A stretch of 64,000 bases of DNA, from positions 25,039,501 to 25,103,500 of the forward strand of contig NC_091661.1 in assembly GCF_042453785.1 (NCBI RefSeq), read 5' to 3'. The notes beneath the pieces are model-generated. The model was not told the DNA's origin, did not search any database, and saw nothing but the letters and a program-made list of their open reading frames with translations. Shown here piece by piece: positions 33,090-41,728 of the stretch. This DNA is from Malus domestica (taxonomy: Eukaryota > Streptophyta > Magnoliopsida > Rosales > Rosaceae). Every line of letters begins with the position of its first letter. The stretch's first letter is position 1. Position numbers and translations under genes: made by a program.

Positions 33090-35239
33090 CTAGAACTGAC
33101 CAGCATTCTGCATTCCGAAGGCTTCTCCATAGCCATCCTCCACACCAACTTCAACTCCCTCAATCCTTCAACCCTAAACCCACACTTCACCTACCATTCA
33201 ATCCCTGTTGGCTTGACAGAAAACGAAGCCTCCATCAAGGATCCCACCCTTCGTCTTTCTATTCTAAATGCTAAATGTGTTGAGCCTTTCAGAGAATGCT
33301 TGGCCGGGTTGTTATCCGACGATGTTAATTCGGAGGACCCCATTGCATGCTTGATCTTGGATCCTATCTTCGACTTCACTCGATCGGTTGCAGAGAGCTT
33401 TAAGCTGCTGAGGATCGTGTTAAGGACCGGGGGTGCCGCTTCCTTCACTGTTTATGCTGCATTTCCACTTCTCAAGGAAAAGGGTTACCTGATAAACCTA
33501 GTTCGGAAACCCTAATGAACAACCGGTCCACGTCAGCACCACCAAACCTTCCCGCTGCAATCTGCAACTGAAAGGATCATAACTGTTAAACCACTAGCTG
33601 TACACCCTGGACAAAAGGAATGGTGCACAAGGACACAACATTCCTTTACAGCTTGTCTACCACATGGGTTCTGCACTTGTGTTCTGATTGCTGCATCGTG
33701 GGCAGCAAGGACATCACTTGCATTGCATTTGTTTATTGCATGCGTGTCTGTAACAGTGTATATAAATATAAACTCTGCTGTCCATTGTAGTTAGTGCAGT
33801 GAAATAATAAAACAGTTTCGAATACAAAGTTTTTCATTACCTACCAATACCAGGTACAATCTCAAGCCAACAAAACCCTATTATCAAATGTCTTTTTATC
33901 TCATCGTTGTTACTAATAAATGCAATATAAGTAGATTGAAAACTCACACCGAGACTAATAACGCGTTTCAAATTCTTTTTATACGTAGCACTTTTGTTCT
34001 TTGTTCATAAGAGATTGTGCAATATGTGCGTTTATTATAAACATGTCATTATTAAAAACTCAGGTGCTTCTTAGGAAAAAAAACTTCAAAGTGATTCTTC
34101 TTCTTCTTCATAAATTACTGTATAAATCCAAAAATGTTTTCTGTTACTAGAAATCACTTTTAGCACTTCTAGAAGCGATACTAGATTGGCACTTAGACAA
34201 CTCAGATTTGAGTTAGGCTAGTTATCCCGGTTAGCATTTTTATTCCTTGCTCTACCTCCTCATAAATTAGCATTTGAGGACATGCATTAAAAGGCAAAAT
34301 ATATATACTTACTAGGAACCTTATATTTGGCTTTTTATTTTGACAATTAGATTCTCGATTAGAAGAGCCGGTAACAGAACTTTCACGTATCAAAGTTAAA
34401 GATCTACCAGTGATGCCCAATTGCGACCCTGAAGATTTCTATCAACTGATAACCAACATGGCAAATGAACCCAAGGCTTCTCATGGACTTATCTTCAATA
34501 CTTTTGAAGATCTTGAAGGACAAGCACTTGCCACACTTCTCCAAGAATATTACCCCAATATTCCAATTTTCTCACTAGGTCCATTTCACAAGTGTGGCCA
34601 TACAACCTCTTCTTCTTCAACTAGTTTGTTAGCACAAAATCAAAGTTGCATTTCATGGCTAAACACTCAAGCGCCAAAATCTGTTGCTTGTGTTAGCTTT
34701 GGGAGCATTGCCAAGATAGATCAAGTTCAATTTTTGGAGGTTGCTTGGGGGTTGGCCAACAGTGGCCAACCTTTTTTGTGGGTGGTTCGACTTGGATTAG
34801 TTCAAGAGTTGGATTGGTTTGAAGCATTGCCTAATGAGTTCCTAGAAGCGTTGAACGAGAGGGCCCATGTCGTGAAATGGGCTCCACAAAAAGAAGTGTT
34901 GGCCCATCCAGCAATCGGAGCCTTTTGGACTCACTGTGGTTGGAATTCTACGTTGGAGAGCATTTGTGATGGTGTGCTTGTACGCCATGCTTCCGTGATT
35001 AAATGGTGGATGCAAGATTTGTGAATGATGTTTGGAAGGTAGGGTTGCAGTTGGAGCATGGGATTGAGAGAGGTGAGGTTGAAAGAACAATTAGAAGACT
35101 GATGGTTGAGAAAGAAGAAGGGCAAGAGATCAAAGAGAGAGCCTTGAAGTTGATGGAAAAGGCAAATCTTTCCCTCAAAGAAGATGGCTCTTCGTACCAA
35201 TCATTAGATGGCTTGGTTAATTATATTTTATCCTTATAA
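33090..35239 (+). pseudogene. UGT copy 4 (A-type), 5'-truncated with solo LTR and frameshift
   Basis: Exon 1 survives from codon 25 on (33090-33489), is split by a 347-bp solo LTR, and finishes at 33842-33853. The intron is 33854-34350 and exon 2 is 34351-35239. His19 is lost with the 5' end. A 7-bp deletion at about 34977 in the PSPG box (after [15 protein letters not shown]) shifts frame; the C-terminus reads on from about 35003 in another frame. Sequence around residues 64-80 (ENEASIKDPTLRLS) groups it with intact copy 6. The 3' flank matches that of copy 1. Confidence 0.9.
33490..33836 (+). repeat. Solo LTR in exon 1 of UGT copy 4
   Basis: 347 bp starting TGATAAACCTAG and ending GTTTTTCA, flanked by perfect 5-bp duplications TTACC (33485-33489 and 33837-33841). 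A TATA box (TATATAAATATA, about 33759) and an AATAATAAAA stretch fit an LTR read on the + strand. The UGT reading resumes exactly after one TTACC copy is discounted. A solo LTR forms by recombination between the two LTRs of a full element. Its family is not determined. Confidence 0.88.
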
Positions 35240-35383
35240 ATCGTTTGTTTTTGAAAATGGTAATTCATCATCTTTATCATATCCTTCGAATTCTTCCATT
35301 TTTTTCTCTTGCCCGCTTACAATGGTTCATTATCTTTTTCTTTATACAAAGTACCATTGATTAAAAGATTTATCTACACTAAT

Positions 35384-35534
35384 TAATAAGAGAGTTTTAA
35401 CGAAACACTCCCGGTACTGTTCACTTTTAACAAAAAAAGACATTTTACCTTTCCTGTTACTATTCACTTACATATTTATTTGTCATTTTTCATTAAAACT
35501 AAATAGTACAGAGGACTTTTCATTAGTTTTCCTT
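35384..35534. mobile_element. MITE, family M1, copy 1 of 3
   Basis: About 151 bp containing ACTCCCGGTACTGTTCACTT and CATTAAAACTAAATAG. It is flanked by ACTAAT (35378-35383 and 35535-35540). The 3' flank of UGT copy 1 (8285-8310) gives the empty site. Related copies are at 41269-41424 and 50023-50170. The superfamily is not assigned. Confidence 0.7.
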
Positions 35535-35974
35535 ACTAATAAACATGCTCAAGAGTAATGTACATACTAATAAACAGTAAACCACTGGGCTTAGCAATCC
35601 AATCCGCCTCCTTTGTAAACAATCCAAATCATATTGACATATGTCATCTTGTATTTGAGATATAGATGGAAATACTTTGTAATCCAATGTATTTATACGT
35701 CGTCAATGAATGAATATGAGCTATGCATGCATGAATCACATTCTGGCAATATCTTTCATAGTTCGATTTAGATCTCGATCTCTTATTATTTTTAATTATA
35801 TAAATGTTTAAATCTATGATCTAAATCTCCAATTATGTCATAAAATAATGAATGTCTATGATTTTTAAGTAAGCTGACATATAGCAATATAAATCATAAT
35901 CTTGAGACGTAGTTGTCAGTATTAATATTGGATAATCAAACATTCCTATTCGAAATAAAAAACCATAGGGTTTT

Positions 35975-36956
35975 AGTCGGTCCCCTGAGAGCAGAGTGAC
36001 GGAGTGAGAATCGGACAAGGTGATTACGATGGCTTTCTTAAGTAAAATTGGGAGCATACTTAGACTGCAAACAAGCAGATCAGGTCTGAAGTATCTCCTT
36101 TCAAACTGTCCATCCATCAAGCTATAAGATGCATGTCATCCATGGGAAGCTCAAAGCTCTTCATCGGAGGTGTTTCGTACCAGACAGATGACCAGAGTCT
36201 GAGGGAGGCTTTTCAAAAATACGGTGAAGTTGTAGACGCAAGAATCATCATGGACCGTGAAAGTGGTAGATCAAGAGGATTTGGATTCGTTACTTTCACT
36301 TCTAATGAGGAGGCAGCTAGTGCTCTCGAGGCCTTGGATGGGCAGGAGCTTCATGGCCGACGAGTAAGGGTGAATTATGCTACCGAAAGGCCTCGCCCCA
36401 GCTATAATAATTACGGTGATGGTCAAAATAGTTATGCACCTGGTGGTGGATTTAGTAACTATGGACCCGGTGGAGGTGACAGCTATGGAAGAGGAAACAC
36501 TGGATATGGTCCAGGAAGCTACAACAGTCCTAGCAATTATCCAAGTGCAAACACTTACGATGCTCCCAGTGGAAGTAGCAACAATTTTGGTGTTGGTAGT
36601 GGTGATAACTTCGGTGTTGGTGGTGACAACAGCTTTGGCACTCCTGATGCTCCATTTGGAGAGAACAAACCTGGCTTTGGCCTGGATGATTCATTGGAAG
36701 CAAACGATAAGGACGATGATGACGCGGGTGACTTCGCCAAGAGGGCCTGATTATAATTATTAGATTTCAGGGGCCAAACTTAGTTTGCTTCTCCGGCAGT
36801 GCTACAAGTAGATTGTTTTCTGCTTATGTTACAGCCATCTAATCTTCCCTTCCTCCTCTCTCTGAACTATTTTATTTCATTTTATGTCGTATTTGCCTGT
36901 CACAATCTTCATGCACTTTTTGTGTGCGCTTTGTTAAAAAAAAAAAAAAAAAAAAA
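35975..36956 (+). pseudogene. Retrocopy of a mitochondrial-type glycine-rich RNA-binding protein gene
   Basis: The locus has no intron and its 3' UTR ends in 21 A residues (36936-36956), as a reverse-transcribed mRNA would. ATG at 36029 starts a targeting-type leader (MAFLSKIGSILRLQTSRSG, basic, few acids) but the frame stops at 36125-36127. Reading AAG-CT-ATA shows one base missing at about 36121; the downstream frame continues with IRCMSSMGSSKLFIGG, the usual join of leader and RRM. It is inserted in the upstream flank of UGT copy 5, which resembles that of copy 2. GGTTTT at 35969-35974 and 36957-36962 is only a weak target-duplication candidate. Confidence 0.75.
36133..36750 (+). CDS. Open RRM/glycine-rich RNA-binding protein frame (205 aa) within the retrocopy
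   Basis: An intact 205-codon frame. Residues about 7-85 form an RNA recognition motif with RNP2 (LFIGGV) and RNP1 (RGFGFVTF), then a Gly/Asn/Tyr/Ser-rich tail and an acidic end (DDDDAGDF). Family members with a leader peptide act in organelle RNA processing. Started at 36133 it lacks the leader and would stay in cytosol or nucleus if made. Whether it is transcribed cannot be told; no intron and a genomic A tract suggest a non-functional or newly recruited retrocopy. The 36133 start is simply the first ATG after the upstream stop. Confidence 0.6.
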   Translation: MSSMGSSKLFIGGVSYQTDDQSLREAFQKYGEVVDARIIMDRESGRSRGFGFVTFTSNEEAASALEALDGQELHGRRVRVNYATERPRPSYNNYGDGQNSYAPGGGFSNYGPGGGDSYGRGNTGYGPGSYNSPSNYPSANTYDAPSGSSNNFGVGSGDNFGVGGDNSFGTPDAPFGENKPGFGLDDSLEANDKDDDDAGDFAKRA

Positions 36957-37452
36957 GGTTTTTTAATCAAAGTGGTACTAGATATTGGCATCTCCTCTCA
37001 GATTTAAAATCTATAAAACTGATTCCTGAGTTTGTCTACCGTCAATCATTTTGGTCATTCTGTGACAAATCTCCGTTAAATAAGATAAAATAACAAAAGT
37101 ATCCTCAAATTTTGTCAAATCACTTTGGTCCATTGTTTATTAAATTGAGAGTAATTTTGTCATTTTCATCTTTATTTAACAAATTTTTCTTCCAAAATGA
37201 TCAGAATGATGGACGGTGGACAAAGCCAAGAACATGTTCTATCAATTTTAAATTTCAAAGAACAAAGTAAAAAAGATATGTAAATCTCAAAACTACTTTA
37301 GCTAAAATGCCTAAATTAAATTGCAGTCCTTGTTACAAAGTCAACAACACGAGTCTTTTTTTCTTTTTCTTACTTTTCGTGAAACATGTGGCCTGGTGTA
37401 AAATAATAATAGGAATTTCATTAGCTGACAAGTCATACAAAACTAAGCAGAC

Positions 37453-37477
37453 TTTTCCAAAAAAAAAAAAAAAAAAA
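37453..37477 (+). mobile_element. 25-bp poly(A) retroposition footprint with 14-bp TSD
   Basis: TTTTCC followed by 19 A residues lies between two perfect copies of AAAACTAAGCAGAC (37439-37452 and 37478-37491). UGT copy 2 shows the empty site at about 9249-9262. Target-primed insertion by a LINE-type reverse transcriptase leaves this pattern of a variable-length duplication around a short A-tailed insert. Confidence 0.75.
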
Positions 37478-37499
37478 AAAACTAAGCAGACACGAACAT

Positions 37500-39622
37500 T
37501 CCCGCTTCAACTCCCTCAACCCTCAACCCTAAACCCAAACTTTACACACCATTCAATCCCTGTTGACTTATCCGAAACCGAGGTGACCATGAAGGATGCC
37601 AACGTTATTCTTTCTTGTCTCAATGCTAGATGTGTCGAGCCTTTCAAAGAATGTCTGGCCAGATTGTTGTCAGATGACTGTAATTCAGAGCACCCGGTTG
37701 CTTGCTTGATCTCCGACACTTACTTTCACTTCACTCGATCCCTTGCGGAAAGCTTTAAGCTTCCAAGGATCATGTTAGAGACCGTATGTTTCACTACCTT
37801 GGTTGTTTAAGCTGCGTTTCCTATTCTCAAAGAAAAAGGATACTTTCCAATACAAGGTACATCAGATATATGCTTATTTCTTTCTATGTTGGTTACAGGA
37901 AAATAGCTCTACACTGTTATCAGTGGCACATGATAAGGTTGGTAGAAGTTTAAGGCATTGATACTTGTTCCTACTGATTATTCCACACAGATAGTGCTTT
38001 TAGTTTTACCGGAATAATTAATCCGACAAAGCCTAATATTACAAAGTGCCTTTTTACTCATCATTGTTTCATAATGTTACTTATTCACATGTTATAAGCA
38101 TAAGCGAATGTACAAATACTTGAACAACTTACATTTTCTATTATCTTGGCAATTATTGGATTCTCGACTAGAAGAGCTAGTGACATAATTGTCACCTATC
38201 AAAGTTAAAAGACCTGCCAACGAGTCCCAATTGCGATCCTGTGGCGATCTCCAACTGAAGGGTCCCAGAGGGCTAGAGGGCTCGTGGGCCCCACATAATC
38301 TTAAAGGGCCAAAGGGCTGGCCACATGCAGCCAGCCCGGGGCTGGCCAAGATTTTTGTTATTTCTGTCGGATTTAACCGACAAGAATAAAAGAAATAGTG
38401 CCGGTTATAACCGACACAAATAGAATGGAAAATTTTGAATCCAACAACTAGTTACCATTGAATTCAATTTTTTTTTTTGTTTTTTTGGGCCAAATTTTTT
38501 TTTTAATGAATTTAAAAAATTCCCCTTTTTTTCCTATACATACCTAAGTAATTCCTACACTATTTCTAACATAATTTTCACCCTATTTAAATTTAAGTTG
38601 TTGTAGTTTTTAAATTTAAATAATAAATTATGTTTGGCCCTCGGTTGGAGATGGTTTTTTGTGATAGGGCTAAAATGAGCCCTATGGCCCTTTGACCTTC
38701 GGTTGGAGATAGAGGCAAATATGACATTGTACTGTTCATTAAAATATTAATATCTTGGAGGGCCAGAGGGCTAAAATGAGTCATCTGGCCATCCCTCGGT
38801 TGGAGATGGCCTGAGAAACTTTATCAACTAGTCGTCGACGTGGCAAATGAACCAAAGTCTTCTTATGGACTCATCTTAAATACATTTGAAGATCTTGAAG
38901 GACATGCTCTAGCCACGATCCGCCAAGAACACCTGCCCAATGTTCCCATTTTCCCAATAGGTCCATTTCACAAGTGTTGCCGTACAGTATCCTCTTCAAG
39001 TAGTTTATTGACACAAGACTAAAGTTGCATTTCATGGCTGAACACTCAAGCGCCAAAATGTGTTGCTTATGTTAGCTTTGGGAGTGTTGCCCAGATAGAT
39101 CAAGTTCAATTTTTGGAGATTGCTTGGGGGTTGGCCAACAGTGGCTAACCCTTTTTGTTGGTGGTTCGACCCGGATTAATTCAAGAGTCGGATTGGCTTA
39201 AAGTGTTGCCTAACAAGTTTTTAGAAGAATTCAACGAGAGAGCTTACATTGTGAAATGGGCCCCACAAAAAGAAGTGCTGGCTCACCCGTCAGTCGGAGC
39301 CTTTTGGACTCACAGTGGTTGGAATTCTACATTGGAGAGCATTAGTGAGGGGATCCCTATGATTTGCACGCCATTTTTTAGTGAACAAATGGTGAATGCA
39401 AGAAATGTGAGGGATGTTTGGAAGGTAGGGCTGCAGTTGGAGCATGGGATTGAGAGAGGTGAGGTTGAAAGAACAATTAGAATACTGATGGTTGAGAAAG
39501 AAGGGGAAGAGATCAAAGAGAGAGCCTTAAAGTTAATGGAAAAGGCAAATCTTTGCCTCAAAGAAGGTGGCTCTTCGTGCCAATCTTTGGCTGGCTTGGT
39601 TAATCACATTTTATCATTATAA
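37500..39622 (+). pseudogene. UGT copy 5 (B-type) with at least eight lesions
   Basis: Exon 1 (about 37500-37856) lacks the first 45 codons including His19: 5' UTR (ACGAACATTC) joins codon 45 directly. Further damage: a 1-bp deletion near 37522; TAA at 37808-37810; intron acceptor AG changed to GG (38158-38159); TAA at 38186-38188; an extra A near 38210; a 569-bp insertion at 38242-38810; TAA at 39020-39022; TAA near 39146. The PSPG box (39258-39389) is readable with HCGWNS changed to HSGWNS and a final E-Q. The C-terminus is family-typical. Closest to copy 2. Confidence 0.9.
38242..38810. mobile_element. 569-bp TIR element inserted in UGT copy 5 exon 2
   Basis: Inverted ends are GGCGATCTCCAACTGAAGG and CCCTCGGTTGGAGATGGCC. 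CTG (or CCTG) stands on both sides; copy 2 shows the uninterrupted ATCCTGAGAAAC. The terminal sequence CGGTTGGAGATGG is repeated inside at about 38643 and 38700. A pair of GTCGG-TTTAACCGAC palindromes at 38366-38417 resembles the left CACTA end at 10664. Superfamily uncertain. Confidence 0.75.
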
Positions 39623-40281
39623 ATCGTTTGTTTTATAAACTAAAACCCATATGTTGTTTTTAAACTCCTTTCATGGATCATGTATTATATCATGAACTGT
39701 CATGATGCATCTGTCTCATTGTATTTAAAGAAAGTGGTGGTCCATCATCTGTGATGTAGGACATATATGAATAATTGGCTTCTATATCCTCTATGTTCCC
39801 TGGAATTAATTTGGCTCATTAATGAATGAGGAGGAGTATCTCTTCAATTCGTTACGGGACTGGTTTACGGAAATTCATGCTTATAATTAAAATGATTCAT
39901 ATTATAATGCACTTTGTAAAACTATCTCTGCAATTCATCAAAATATGAGTTTGTTAAGTCATCGAACTGTGTGAAAATAAATGGACGAATTCGGTTGAAA
40001 TATTAAGAACTATCTATCTATTTAATACAATTAATTGACTAATTTTTTTTAATTTTAATTGACTTTTTTACAAATAGCATTTATAGAGAGATTTATAGTA
40101 TAACAATTTTGACTATAAACATAAATTTTATAAATCGGCTATTAAGTGAATTTGAGGACGAGTTCCTCCTCAACCTTGAAAGAGCCAAGCATTCCTCATA
40201 TTTCTAGAGGAGTGTTTATCATATAAGTTGCTGAGTTGTACTTTTGCAATTAAATGTTCTCAGAAGTTCGGCCACTTTCGT
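39623..40281. other. Spacer after UGT copy 5
   Basis: No gene or repeat recognised; AT-rich sequence with no long open frame. Confidence 0.5.
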
Positions 40282-40450
40282 GAGAGATTTTTCAGTGTGA
40301 CCGGTACACGGGATGGTATATCACATGTCACTATACAAATGGTGAGATATGTGTGTTAAAAAGTTAATAACTTAAAAAATAAAATTTCCCACTACTTATA
40401 TAAAAACATGTGGTGTACCCTCGTGTTCCGGTCACAAAAAAAAAATTCTC
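40282..40450. mobile_element. Mutator-type MITE with exact 9-bp TSD
   Basis: 169 bp with inverted ends of about 45 bp, starting GAGAGATTTTTCAGTGTGACC and ending GGTCAC followed by an A run and ATTCTC. Flanked by perfect 9-bp duplications CACTTTCGT (40273-40281 and 40451-40459), the length typical of Mutator-like elements. No coding capacity. Confidence 0.85.
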
Positions 40451-40740
40451 CACTTTCGTCATCCATTTTCAGCTTGCCATTAGGTGTATATCTGCCCACC
40501 ATTATCAAGTGCGGGTAATACTCATTGTTTCATTTATTTTCATTAAATGAGTTTAAATTTTAAGATTTGTGTGTATTTATAATACAAAAATCAAAATTTT
40601 GAATTCTTCTAAAAGTGATAAATAAGGTGATGAATATCATCAGTACTTAAGGGCTTTGAGCAAAATATTTCGTTACAGGCATAATTGGTAATTGAAAATG
40701 ACAAACATTCATACAAAAATAGGTTGACTCATCAACTAGA

Positions 40741-41728
40741 AATGGAAATAAGCTGAGCTGGAAATATGATCAATAGACCTAAACTGATAAGAAAAATACC
40801 TTGGATAATCCTAATAACCGATAAGAAAAACACCTTGGATTAATCTTATTATCTCTTAACTAAATTCGGATTTTGTGAGTGTTCAAATCCTTGGTAATTG
40901 CTTGCCATGACTGCTAATTGATTCTGATTTTGGTGCGGTGGGTATATTGAGAATAAGGTGGCAGTTCTGTAATTGTGGTGGTGTTTTGTGGTTCCGGATG
41001 TTATAGGAGGAGGACGGAGGAGAAAGAAGTGTTCAACTAATTATATTATAACACTTAGTAATCTTGATAATCTTAGTTCGATGAGAAGATTTTCAAAGAG
41101 AAGAAGAGTAGAGACCATTGTGGAATCTGACACGTGGCGGAAGAAGAGTAGAGACCATGCTCGTTGTGGTTGTACGTTTGGGGTAGTTGAATCATTTTAG
41201 TTATTGGACTGCGAAGGAATACGAGGAGGACATGCCCATAGACAAAGTGAAAGGCTCTATAGAAAATAGGGAACTTTAATGAAAAACACCCGGTACTGTT
41301 CACTTTAATGAAAAACATATTTTTACACTAAAAAGTCAATCCTGTTACTATTCATTTTACCCTTTATTTTGTCCTTATCATTAAAACTCAAAGTTTTCAA
41401 ACCCTTTTCATTAGTTTTTCTTAAAAAATAAGCCTAAAACCCAATTTGTAAATATTGACAGTGATATTCCTGGTGTATCTCTGTAAGCAACCACATAAAA
41501 GAAGTCACGACAAAAGGAGCTGGTGGTGGAAAAAAACCAAATTCGACAGAGCCACTGGCTCTGAGCCAGCAATATTGACTAAAAAAAAAAAAAAACAGCC
41601 ATCAATAAGATAAGATTCCAGGGTTGCGTCATGCGTGAGCGAATTTTCCAAGCTCAGCTGCCTCAGTATTCACCAATAAGTTCACAAGTCACATAAAGCT
41701 AAGCAAACGTAAACATTGTCGATTAAAA
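40741..41728 (+). promoter_or_regulatory. Upstream module of the intact UGT (copy 6), with MITE and a TATA-like deletion
   Basis: Shares ATCAATAGACCTAAACTG (about 40769), GGAGGACGGAGGAG (about 41009), GACACGTGGCGGAAG (about 41129), AAAGGCTCTATAG and GTTGCGTCATGCGTGAGC (about 41623) with the modules at 16580-19620 and 49579-50362. ACACGTGGC holds a G-box core (CACGTG). A M1 MITE interrupts it at 41269-41424. Between GCGTGAGC and AAGCTCAGC about 22 bp are missing relative to copy 1, including its ATATTTATATTTT. No other clear TATA box is seen in the last 150 bp. Confidence 0.6.
41269..41424. mobile_element. MITE, family M1, copy 2 of 3, in the promoter of UGT copy 6
   Basis: Begins GGGAACTTTAATGAAAAACA and ends CATTAGTTTTTCTT, with ACACTAAAAAGTCAATCCTG in the middle. 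AAAATA stands on both sides (41263-41268 and 41425-41430). The orphan module (18657-18675) gives the empty site. It lies about 300 bp upstream of the ATG. Confidence 0.75.

Noticed and set aside
36377..36763. 128-codon + strand frame overlapping the RNA-binding protein
   Set aside because: It is another frame of the Gly-rich tail; the RRM frame is the one with family motifs.
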